Assembly: GCA_031553225.1 (NCBI GenBank)
Contig: JAVBLU010000016.1
Coordinates: 105,465 to 169,464 of the forward strand
DNA from: JAVBLU01 sp031553225
GTDB taxonomy: Bacteria > Bacillota > Clostridia > Christensenellales > UBA1750
Direction of reading: 5' to 3'
Length of the DNA: 64,000 nucleotides
This document shows, one piece after another, positions 8,785 through 16,319 of this stretch (position 1 is its first letter; each line of letters starts with the position of its first letter). The translations under genes were made by a program, and so were the position numbers. A model generated the notes under the pieces. It saw only the letters and a list, made by a program, of their open reading frames with translations. It ran no database searches and was not told where the DNA came from.

Positions 8785-8813
8785 AGTATAGCGTGAGGCA
8801 GCCCGCGTGTCAA
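8785..8813 (-). promoter_or_regulatory. Consensus sigma-A promoter of the DUF6530 operon
   Basis: On the minus strand TTGACA (8808-8813) and TATACT (8785-8790) are spaced by exactly 17 bases. This near-consensus promoter should be strong when the adjacent operator is unoccupied. Confidence 0.8.
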
Positions 8814-8976
8814 GCGCAGGTTGGCGCGCCATGTCGCGTTTTGGCCGTTATCGTTCTTGGTGCCGGCAGAGCGATCCGCACGCGCCGGGTTCGGGACGGC
8901 GCAGTTTGAAGAGCCCCGGGAGGGAACCAACCGGGCGCGCTCTCTCTCATGGCCGGCGCCAGAAGGGAGGAGAGAT

Positions 8977-9411
8977 ATGCCAAGGAGCACATCGGCGGAC
9001 GTCGGGCAGGTGGCTGCCTGGCGGAAGGACGGGGTCGGCTGGAAGGAGATCGCCAGCCGCACGGGCGTGTCGGCCGCGGCATGGCGCAGGCGCTTGCGCC
9101 TGGAAGGCGGCGTGAGCGCGGGGCCGCGGCCGGGCGCGCCGGGCCTCTCGCAAGTGGAGGCAGCGCTGTACCGGCTGTGCGTGGGCGGGGCCGCCACGGA
9201 GGAGAAGGTGGTGCGCGAGACGGCGCAAAAAGGCGAGAGCGTGCGCGTGGAGCGCGTGTCGCGCCGGGTGGAGCCGGATTTGAAGGCCATCCAGTGGTGG
9301 CTGGAGCGGCGCATGCCCGAGCGATGGCGGGAAGGCGGGTCCGGGGAGGTGCAGGTGGTGTTGCAGGTTCCCCGCCCGGAAGGTGCGCGCAATGGCCAGG
9401 ACGGTGCTTGA
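8977..9411 (+). CDS. Probable phage terminase small subunit
   Basis: The small terminase recognises DNA to be packaged and regulates the large subunit. ATG 8977 follows AAGGGAGG; the longer open frame upstream lacks support. The 144-residue protein has an N-terminal helix-turn-helix (GVGWKEIASRTGVSAAAWRR, residues about 17-36). Its C-terminal half, ending with PDLKAIQWWLERRMPERW, is typical of small terminases where a peptide predicts inviability of targets that fail growth on a worked substrate. It overlaps the large-subunit gene by 20 bases. Confidence 0.7.
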   Translation: MPRSTSADVGQVAAWRKDGVGWKEIASRTGVSAAAWRRRLRLEGGVSAGPRPGAPGLSQVEAALYRLCVGGAATEEKVVRETAQKGESVRVERVSRRVEPDLKAIQWWLERRMPERWREGGSGEVQVVLQVPRPEGARNGQDGA

Positions 9412-10768
9412 CTACGTGCCCACGCCCAAACAGGCGGTCTTTCACGCGAGCGCCGCGGACGAGGTGCTGTACGGCGGCGCGGCGGGAGGGGGCAAATCCA
9501 GGGCCATCGTGATGGAGGCGCTCATCCGGGCGCTGGAGACGCCCGGGGCGCGGTGTTACCTGTTCCGGCGCACGTACCCGGAGCTGCAGGACACGCTCAT
9601 CAGCGAGGCGCTGCGCTCCATACCCCCGCAGCTTGGGCGCTACCACCAGACGCGGCGCGATTTTGAGCTGGTGAACGGAAGCGTTCTGCGCTTTCGGCAC
9701 TGCGCGCGGGACGCCGACCGCTTTCGCTACCAGGGCGCGGAGATGCACCATCTGTTCATCGACGAGCTGACGCATTTTTCCCTGGAGGTGTACGACTACC
9801 TGCGCACCCGGCTGCGCGCGCCAAAGGGCCTGCGCATCCGGCCGGTGGTGCGCTGCGCGTCCAATCCCGGCGGCGCGGGGCACGCCTGGGTGAAGGCGCG
9901 ATTTGTGGACGCGGGCGAGGCCGGCGCGACGCATACGCGCAGCGTGTGGTCGGACGCATTGCAGGCCGCGCAGGAGCGCACGCTGCTGTATCTGCCGGCC
10001 ACCTGCCACGACAACCCGCACCTGAGCGCGGATTACGTGTTCGAGTTGGAACAGAAGCCTCCGCGCCTTCGGGAGGCGCTGCTGCACGGGCGCTGGGACG
10101 CTTTTGAGGGCCAGGCCTTCAGCGAGTGGCGGGACGAGAAGGAGGGCTACGACACCGGCTGCGGGTCGCACGTGGTGCGTCCCTTCGACGTGCCGCGTGA
10201 ATGGCCCCGGTGGCGGTCCTTCGACTTTGGGTATGCGCGGCCCTTCTCGGTGGGGTGGTGGGCCGTGTCGCCGGACGGGGCGGTGTACCGATACCGGGAA
10301 TGGTACGGCGCGGCCGGGCCGGACCAGGGCCTGCGCATGGATCCCTCGGCCATCGCCCGGGGGATACGCGAGCAGGAGGCCGCCTTCGAGCAGGGCCTGC
10401 ACGTGAGCGGCGTGGCGGACCCGAGCATCTTCGACGGCTCGCGCGGCGAGTCCATCGCTCAGCGCATGCAGGCCGAAGGCGTGTACTTTGAGAAGGGGGA
10501 AAACGCCCGCCTGCCCGGCAAGATGCAGCTGCACGCGCGGCTTGCTTTGGACGGACAGGGCCGCAGCGGCCTGTACGTGTTCTCCACCTGCCGGGCCTTT
10601 CTAAGAACGCTGCCCGCCCTTGCCTGCGACCCGGCGCGGCCGGAGGATGTGGACACGGCGGGCGAGGACCATGCCTACGACGAAACCCGCTACTTTTTGA
10701 TGGCCCGGCCGTACGCCCCGGCCGCACCCAAGGCGGCGGCGCGGCGGGCGATCGATCCGTTTTCCTGA
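9392..10768 (+). CDS. Phage terminase large subunit
   Basis: This is the packaging motor that pumps DNA into the prohead and cuts concatemers. The 458-residue protein has a Walker A loop GGAAGGGKS (28-36), Walker B LFIDE (121-125) and a C-terminal RNase H-like nuclease with FDFGYARP (Asp278), GVADPS (Asp343) and EDHAYDE (Asp426, Asp430). All motifs are intact, so the enzyme looks functional. ATG 9392 is preferred over GTG 9383 because GGAAGG sits eight bases upstream of it. Confidence 0.92.
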   Translation: MARTVLDYVPTPKQAVFHASAADEVLYGGAAGGGKSRAIVMEALIRALETPGARCYLFRRTYPELQDTLISEALRSIPPQLGRYHQTRRDFELVNGSVLRFRHCARDADRFRYQGAEMHHLFIDELTHFSLEVYDYLRTRLRAPKGLRIRPVVRCASNPGGAGHAWVKARFVDAGEAGATHTRSVWSDALQAAQERTLLYLPATCHDNPHLSADYVFELEQKPPRLREALLHGRWDAFEGQAFSEWRDEKEGYDTGCGSHVVRPFDVPREWPRWRSFDFGYARPFSVGWWAVSPDGAVYRYREWYGAAGPDQGLRMDPSAIARGIREQEAAFEQGLHVSGVADPSIFDGSRGESIAQRMQAEGVYFEKGENARLPGKMQLHARLALDGQGRSGLYVFSTCRAFLRTLPALACDPARPEDVDTAGEDHAYDETRYFLMARPYAPAAPKAAARRAIDPFS

Positions 10769-10810
10769 AGAAGACGCAGCACCCATGCAAGCGATAAAGG
10801 AGTGATGCCC

Positions 10811-12343
10811 GTGGAGCGGGAGGAGGAGCGCTTTGTGGCAGAAGCGCTGGCCCTGTACGACGAATTTGCCCTGCGCAACCAGGAGTTTGCCGCGCGCTGC
10901 CGCCGCAACGACGATTTGTGGCGCGGCCGGCACTGGCGCGACGAGCAGGCGGCGCGGGACGGCGAGCCTCAGCCGGTGACGCCCGTGCTGTTCGCCACGC
11001 TGGAGTCCATGTTGGCCGACCTGATGGACAACTACCCCGAGCCCGTGCTGCTGGGAGAGGAACCTTCCGACGACGCGGCGGCCGAGGAACTCACGCAAGT
11101 GGTGCGCTGCGCGCTCGCGCGCTGCGGCTACCGCAAGGCCTACCGCGACAAGTGCCGCCAGGCGCTGAAGTACGGCGTTGCCGTGCAGGAGGTGTTCTGG
11201 GACAAGCAGCGCCTGGGGGGCCTGGGGGATGTGTCCGTGCGCGTGCTGGACACGCGGAGCTTTCTGTGGGATCCGGCCTTCCCGTCCCTGCAGGACGGCC
11301 GGGCGTGCTTCAAGCTGACCACCTACCCGCGCGCCTGGCTGCAGGAGAAATACCCGGCGCTTGAGGGGCGCGCGGCCGGGGCGGACAGCCGGCGGCCGTA
11401 CGGCGAGGGCGCATCCGGCGAGGAAGCCGCGCTCATCGAGGTATGGCACAAAAGCTTTGAAGGCGGGCGGCCCCATGTGCACATGGCCCGCATGGCGGGG
11501 GGCGTTTTGCTGGAGGATTCGCGGCTGAAGCACCCGGACGGGCTGTTTGCCCACGGCCAGTACCCCTTTGTGATGGAGGCGCTCTATCCTCTGGACGGCG
11601 AGGCGGCCGGGCTCGGCCTGGTTGACGTGCTGGGCGACATGCAGCGCTACGCCGACCGGATGGATCAGATCATCCTGAAGAACGCCCTGATGAGCGGCAA
11701 GCTAAAGCTTCTGGTGAACAAGAACGCCGATATGGACGAGGACGCGCTGACAGACTGGTCGCGCGAGGTGGTGCGCTCCGGCCGCATCGACGACTCCGCG
11801 GTGCGCTGGTTTCAGGCCGCGCCCGTGTCGCCTTTGGTGTACGCGCATCAGCAGCGCAAGCTGGACGCCATACGCGAGTCGAGCGGCCAAACGTCCTTCA
11901 ACCGCGGCGAAGCCTCGCAGGGTGTCACCGCGGCCGCGGCCATCATGGCGCTGCAGGAGGCGGGCAACAAGCGATCGCGCATGATCATCGAGCAGATGTA
12001 CGACGCCTTCGCGGACGTGACGCGCCTGGTGATCGCCCTGGTGGGGCAGTTCTACACCGAGCGGCGCTACATTCGCGTGCGCGGCGAGGCGGGCGAGCGG
12101 CTGGTGGCCTTTGCGGCCGAGCGTTTGCGCAAGGCGGGCGACGCGGCCGAGCTGGACGTGCGCGTGCAGGTGCAAAAGCAGGTGGCGTACCGCACGCTGT
12201 ACCTCAACGAGCTGGCCATGCAGCTGCTGCGCGCGGGCGTGATCGACGGGCAGAGCGCTCTTGAGATGATGGACTTTGAGGGGCGCGACCGCATAGCCGC
12301 GCACATGAAGCAGACGGCCGGGGAGATGCCCGGCAATACGTAA
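10811..12343 (+). CDS. Phage portal protein
   Basis: The portal ring is the DNA entry and exit channel of the capsid. The 510-residue protein matches the P22-like portal class: N-terminal NDDLWRGRHWRDEQ, PVLFATLESMLADLMDNYPEP, a central LVDVLGDMQRYADRMDQIILKNAL and SGQTSFNRGEASQGVTAAAAIMAL before the C-terminal helices. GTG 10811 is chosen because AAAGGAG ends eight bases upstream. ATG 10805 is possible. It lies 42 bases after the terminase gene. Confidence 0.88.
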   Translation: MEREEERFVAEALALYDEFALRNQEFAARCRRNDDLWRGRHWRDEQAARDGEPQPVTPVLFATLESMLADLMDNYPEPVLLGEEPSDDAAAEELTQVVRCALARCGYRKAYRDKCRQALKYGVAVQEVFWDKQRLGGLGDVSVRVLDTRSFLWDPAFPSLQDGRACFKLTTYPRAWLQEKYPALEGRAAGADSRRPYGEGASGEEAALIEVWHKSFEGGRPHVHMARMAGGVLLEDSRLKHPDGLFAHGQYPFVMEALYPLDGEAAGLGLVDVLGDMQRYADRMDQIILKNALMSGKLKLLVNKNADMDEDALTDWSREVVRSGRIDDSAVRWFQAAPVSPLVYAHQQRKLDAIRESSGQTSFNRGEASQGVTAAAAIMALQEAGNKRSRMIIEQMYDAFADVTRLVIALVGQFYTERRYIRVRGEAGERLVAFAAERLRKAGDAAELDVRVQVQKQVAYRTLYLNELAMQLLRAGVIDGQSALEMMDFEGRDRIAAHMKQTAGEMPGNT

Positions 12344-12357
12344 AGGAGGCGACCGTT

Positions 12358-12849
12358 TTGGACAAGCGAGAGGAGCTGCGCAGGGACGAGGACGAGCCGC
12401 AGGGCGCGGCTCTCGCCCCCGAGGTGGAAGAGGCCCTGAAGGAGGGCCGGGAGGAGGCGGAGGCCGCACCTGACGACCAGGCCATGACCCCGCAGCGCGT
12501 GGCGGCCGTGCGCCGCCTGATGGCCGAGGAGGAGGAGCTGCGCCGGAGCGAGCCGGGCTTTGACCTTTTGCAGGCCGTGCAGCAGCACCCGGCCCTGCGC
12601 GCGCTGCTGGCCGCCGGCGAGCCGCTTCAGCGCGCCTGGGGGTACGTGCGTATGGACGAGCGCATGCGGGACGCGCGGCGGGCGGGCGAGGAGGACGTGG
12701 TGCGCCGCATCCGCGAGCGGCAGGCTCTGCCCGAGGCGCTCGCCCCGGGCGCGGCCGGGGAGGCCGGGCGCGACGTGGCGCGCATGTCCGCGCAGGAAAT
12801 ACGAAGGATTGACGAGCGGCTGCGGCGCGGGGAGCACGTGCGCCTGTGA
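12358..12849 (+). CDS. Probable phage scaffolding protein
   Basis: The 163-residue protein is highly charged, rich in Glu, Arg and Ala, and predicted to be helical and coiled-coil forming, with no hydrophobic segment. It lies between portal and capsid genes, the standard place of a scaffold. The C-terminus (MSAQEIRRIDERLRRGEHVRL shortened to its core, EIRRIDERLRRGE) is basic, as expected for the capsid-binding end of scaffolds. The start is TTG behind AAAGGAGG. Function is inferred from position and composition. Confidence 0.65.
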   Translation: MDKREELRRDEDEPQGAALAPEVEEALKEGREEAEAAPDDQAMTPQRVAAVRRLMAEEEELRRSEPGFDLLQAVQQHPALRALLAAGEPLQRAWGYVRMDERMRDARRAGEEDVVRRIRERQALPEALAPGAAGEAGRDVARMSAQEIRRIDERLRRGEHVRL

Positions 12850-13067
12850 GCGCCGTCCCAGCGCGGGTGCCGTGGTGGCCGGGCGCTGCAAGAGGGGGCG
12901 CGTGGAGGCGCTGCGTCGGGCGGGCGGGCAGGCCCAGGCTTATGCTTGCGCAAGATCCAGGCTGTCGGCAGGATAGGGCAGCAACAGACGGCGCCGGACG
13001 GCTTTCTTGTTTGCACGCGCCGCGGCCGTCCGGCATGCAGCCTTCACTATGAAAGGAGCAGATCAGC

Positions 13068-14012
13068 ATGGCGACGATCATCAACACGACGGGTTCCTCG
13101 GGCCTCACCGCCACGATGCAAACCTACTACGACCGCAAGCTGGTGCTGGACATGAAGCCCCGCCTGGTGCACTACGAGTACGGCCAGAAGCGGCCCGTGC
13201 CGCGCAACCAGGGCCGCAACGTTTCCTTCCGCAAGTGGACGCCCTTTGCGGCGGTCACAACGCCGCTCACCGAGGGGGTTGTGCCGGACGGGCAAACCCT
13301 GTCCATGACGGACGTGACCGCCACGCTCGCGCCCTACGGTGGGTATGTGTCCGTTACGGACATGCTGGATTTGACCGCGCTTGACCCGGTTGTAAACGAC
13401 GCGGTGGAGCTGATGGCCGACCAGGGCGCGCTCTCCATCGACAACGTGACGCGCGAGGTGCTCCATGCCGGCACAAACGTCATCTACGCCGGCGCGGCCA
13501 CCTCCCGCGCTACCGTGGCCGTAGCGCACAAGCTGACCACCCTGGAGCTGCGCAAGGCCGCCCGGCTGCTGAAGAAGAACAAGGCCCCGACGTTTGCCCG
13601 CGGGGGCAAAGGGTACTACGTGGCCATCGTGGGGCCGGACGCGGTGTACGACCTGCAGAGCGACGCGCTGTGGCAGGACGTGTCCAAGTACTCCGACGCC
13701 GAGCAGATCTTTTCCGGCGAGATCGGCCGCCTGTTCGGGGTGATCGTGGTGGAGACCCCTGAGGCCAAGGTGTGGAAGAGCGCCGGCGCGGGCAGCATCG
13801 ACGTGGCCTCCACCCTGGTTGTGGGCAAGGACGCCTACGGCGTTGTGGACATTGAGGGCGGCAACGTGCGCGCCATCGTGAAGCCCTGCGGCAGCGCCGG
13901 CACGAGCGATCCGCTGGACCAGGTGTCCACCGTTGGCTGGAAGGCGGACGGCTTCGCCGCGAAGATTCTGCAGCAGGCGTGGATGGTGCGCGTGGAACAC
14001 TCGGTCTCCTAG
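13068..14012 (+). CDS. N4-gp56 family major capsid protein
   Basis: This is the HK97-fold shell protein. The 314-residue product has the family's N-terminal block: AVTTPLTEGVVPDG, SMTDVTATLAPYGGYVSVTD and DPVVNDAVELMADQ, followed by a Gly-rich strand region YYVAIVGPDAVYDL and IFSGEIGRLFGV. ATG 13068 follows GAAAGGAG. The 218-base gap before it is non-coding and may carry a capsid-specific promoter or leader. A strong hairpin follows the gene. Confidence 0.9.
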   Translation: MATIINTTGSSGLTATMQTYYDRKLVLDMKPRLVHYEYGQKRPVPRNQGRNVSFRKWTPFAAVTTPLTEGVVPDGQTLSMTDVTATLAPYGGYVSVTDMLDLTALDPVVNDAVELMADQGALSIDNVTREVLHAGTNVIYAGAATSRATVAVAHKLTTLELRKAARLLKKNKAPTFARGGKGYYVAIVGPDAVYDLQSDALWQDVSKYSDAEQIFSGEIGRLFGVIVVETPEAKVWKSAGAGSIDVASTLVVGKDAYGVVDIEGGNVRAIVKPCGSAGTSDPLDQVSTVGWKADGFAAKILQQAWMVRVEHSVS

Positions 14013-14093
14013 CGCTCCTTAGGGGGACGAACGCTGCGCTGCGGCGGCGTTTTAACGGGAGAGGCCGGGCAGGCGGGCAATTGATTGCACAGC

Positions 14094-14122
14094 GCCGCGG
14101 CGGCCGGCACGGCCGCCGCGGC
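14094..14122 (+). terminator. Thirteen-bp GC hairpin behind the capsid gene
   Basis: GCCGCGGCGGCCG (14094-14106) and CGGCCGCCGCGGC (14110-14122) are perfect complements around GCA. There is no T-run; an AAAAGGAGG ribosome-binding site follows at once. It may act as a leaky terminator or an mRNA-protecting structure that raises capsid yield over the downstream genes. Confidence 0.5.
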
Positions 14123-14142
14123 CATAAAAGGAGGCAGCGACG

Positions 14143-14373
14143 ATGGGGATTTTCGGAAGCGATGTGGACAGAGCCCTTCAGGAGGGACAGGAGCGCATCG
14201 GCGGGAAGCGCGTGCGCGTGCTGATTCCCGCGGCCGAGGGCGGCGAGAAGGTGGTGGAGGTGGGCCTGAACGGACGCATGTACCTGCTGCAGCTGGGGCA
14301 GGAGGCCCTGGTGCCCGAAGACGTGGCGGCCGTGCTGCGCGACGCGGGGCTGCTGAAGGGGATGAGCGCATGA
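14143..14373 (+). CDS. Small phage head protein, unknown
   Basis: The 76-residue product has a beta-rich centre (RVRVLIPAAEGGEKVVEVGLNG) and a helical C-terminus (PEDVAAVLRDAGLLKG). It follows AAAAGGAGG and overlaps the next gene by four bases (ATGA). Between capsid and connector genes, phages often carry a small decoration or head-completion protein. No family assignment is possible from sequence alone. Confidence 0.6.
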   Translation: MGIFGSDVDRALQEGQERIGGKRVRVLIPAAEGGEKVVEVGLNGRMYLLQLGQEALVPEDVAAVLRDAGLLKGMSA

Positions 14374-14903
14374 CGCTGCAGGAGATCTATCAGCGCGCGC
14401 TGCAGCAGGCGGACGAGGACACCGATCAGCTGGACGACCGCCGCACGCTCCTTCATCAGGCCGTAAACGAGGCGTACGCCGACCTGTTCGCCGCCGCGCA
14501 GCCGCTGTGGGTGGAGGACGTGGACACGGCGGAGGATGGGCGGATTGACCTGTCGGCCTTGCCCGGCGGCTGCACCCGCGTGCTGCAGGCGGAGGTGGGC
14601 GGCCAGGCGGCGGCCTTTGCGGAGGACGGGCCGCAGGCCATACGCCTGCCGGGCGCGTGCCGCGTGCGCCTGAGCTACCGCAGCCGTCCGGGCGAGCTGC
14701 GCCTGCCCACCGACGCGCCCGCCCTGCCCGAGCGCTTTCACGGCGCGCTGGCGGACTACGCCTCTTACTGCCTGCTCGGCACGGGCGGCCGCGGCCGGCA
14801 GGCGCGCGGCGATTTCTTTTTGGCCCGGTTCCTGCGCGCGCGCTCATCCGTCAGCTTCGACACGGGCGACCCGCAGCGCGGGCGCCTGCGCAACAAATAC
14901 TAA
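14370..14903 (+). CDS. Probable head-tail connector/adaptor
   Basis: ATG 14370 overlaps the previous stop, which fixes the start although the frame is open upstream. The 177-residue protein begins with MTLQEIYQRALQQADEDTDQ and has a helical N-terminal part (LHQAVNEAYADLF), a beta-rich middle and a helical end (ADYASYCLLGTGGRGRQARG). This pattern, with position after the capsid gene, fits ring-forming connector proteins of the gp6/gp4 type. The assignment rests mainly on context. Confidence 0.6.
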   Translation: MTLQEIYQRALQQADEDTDQLDDRRTLLHQAVNEAYADLFAAAQPLWVEDVDTAEDGRIDLSALPGGCTRVLQAEVGGQAAAFAEDGPQAIRLPGACRVRLSYRSRPGELRLPTDAPALPERFHGALADYASYCLLGTGGRGRQARGDFFLARFLRARSSVSFDTGDPQRGRLRNKY

Positions 14904-14912
14904 GGAGGCGAG

Positions 14913-16274
14913 TTGCCCGTGGAGGACGGCGTGCTGCGCATTGCGGCCTTTCGGGGCCTGGACCAGAGCGCGGACGAGGCGCTCATCGACAGGGGCGCTT
15001 CCCCGGACGCCTTCGATATGGACTGTCGGGGCGGGGTGCTGCGGCAGGGGCGCGCGCCCGCCCCCTATATCCAGCAGAGCGTTCCGGGCGGCGTTGAGAC
15101 GCTGATGTGCTACTACCCGCGCAACCGTCCCGCCCAAATTCTGGCGGCCTCGGACAGCGCGCTGTACGCGTGGCGCGCGGGCGAATGGGCGCAGCTGCTG
15201 GGCGGCTTGTCCGCGGGGCGCTTCAGCAGCGTGAACTACCAGATCGAGGACAAGGACGTGCTGCTGCTGGCAGGCGGAGCCGACGGCGCGTACTGCTACG
15301 ACGGCGAGAGCGTGGCGCCGCTGCCGGGCGACGCCGCGCACCTGGCGCACCTGTGCCTGCACGTGGAACGCGCGTGGGGCGCGGGCGCACCGGGAGAGCC
15401 GGACACCGTGCGCTGGGCGCGGCCGTACCGCGCGCTGGACTGGGAGAGCGACCCGGTAAACCCCGAGACGGGCGGCGGGTTCCTGTTGGTGCCCACGTGG
15501 AACGGCGGGCGGGTGCGCGCGCTGCGCACGCTCTTCGACGACGTGGTCGTGTTTAAGGATGAGGACATCTTTCGCATCTTTGGCACGTACCCGGGCAACT
15601 ACGAGGTGGTGCGCGTGCACGGCGTGGTGGGGCCGCTGGCCGAGCGCTCCATCGTGGCGGCGGGCGATCAGTGTTACTTCCTGTCGGGCGAGGGCCTGTG
15701 CGTGTACGACGGCGTGCGCGCCGTGCAGGCGGGCGGCGGCCGGGCGCGCACTTTTCTGCAGGGGCTCTCGCGCCCCTGGGCGCATATGGCCTGCGCGGCC
15801 GCACACGAGGGGTGCGTGTACCTCAGCGTCCCAACGGACGGATCAAGCGTGAACAACGCGCTGCTTGCGCTGAACCAGACCGATGGATACTTCATGATTC
15901 ACCGCGGCGTGTGCGCGCAGAGTTTTCTCTCCTTTGACGGGCGGCTTTTGTTCGGCGGCCCGGACGGCGTGGTGTACGCCCTTGCGGCGGGCGGCGGCGC
16001 GCGCGCGTCGTATGTGACGCCCTGGATGGACGCGGGCGCGCCCTGTGAGGACAAGTGGGTGCAAAGCGTGACGCTGCAGGGCACGGGCGAGCTGCTGCTG
16101 TGCGTGGAAAGCGACGCGCGCAAAAAGCTGCTGCCTGTGCGCTTCGGCCCATCGGAGCGCGCGCTGACGCTGCCCGTGCGCCAGCGCTGCCGCCGCTTTC
16201 GCCTGCGCGTGGACGGCGCGCCGGGCGGAGATTTTTTGCTGCGCGGCGGCCTGTCCGTTCAACTCGGCGGATGA
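14913..16274 (+). CDS. Phage tail/stabilisation protein, beta-propeller-like
   Basis: The 453-residue protein consists of repeated short beta strands with Gly-Asp turns (ALYAWRAGEWAQLLGG, GAYCYDGESVAPL, LCVYDGVRAVQAGG, LFGGPDGVVYAL), suggesting a propeller like P22 gp10-type tail-closing proteins. It begins SADEALIDRGASPDAFDMDC, typical of such head-completion proteins. TTG 14913 lies four bases after AAGGAGG and GTG 14919 ten bases after it, so the exact start is uncertain. It sits between connector and fibre genes. Confidence 0.6.
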   Translation: MPVEDGVLRIAAFRGLDQSADEALIDRGASPDAFDMDCRGGVLRQGRAPAPYIQQSVPGGVETLMCYYPRNRPAQILAASDSALYAWRAGEWAQLLGGLSAGRFSSVNYQIEDKDVLLLAGGADGAYCYDGESVAPLPGDAAHLAHLCLHVERAWGAGAPGEPDTVRWARPYRALDWESDPVNPETGGGFLLVPTWNGGRVRALRTLFDDVVVFKDEDIFRIFGTYPGNYEVVRVHGVVGPLAERSIVAAGDQCYFLSGEGLCVYDGVRAVQAGGGRARTFLQGLSRPWAHMACAAAHEGCVYLSVPTDGSSVNNALLALNQTDGYFMIHRGVCAQSFLSFDGRLLFGGPDGVVYALAAGGGARASYVTPWMDAGAPCEDKWVQSVTLQGTGELLLCVESDARKKLLPVRFGPSERALTLPVRQRCRRFRLRVDGAPGGDFLLRGGLSVQLGG

Positions 16275-16319
16275 GCCGCCATTTTGCCGCGGGCGACGCC
16301 CCGGCCGTGAGGTGAGCAC

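Noticed and set aside
8810..10534. A 574-codon minus-strand frame opposite the terminase genes.
   Set aside because: It runs against a recognised terminase with all motifs intact, has low-complexity composition and no ribosome-binding site.
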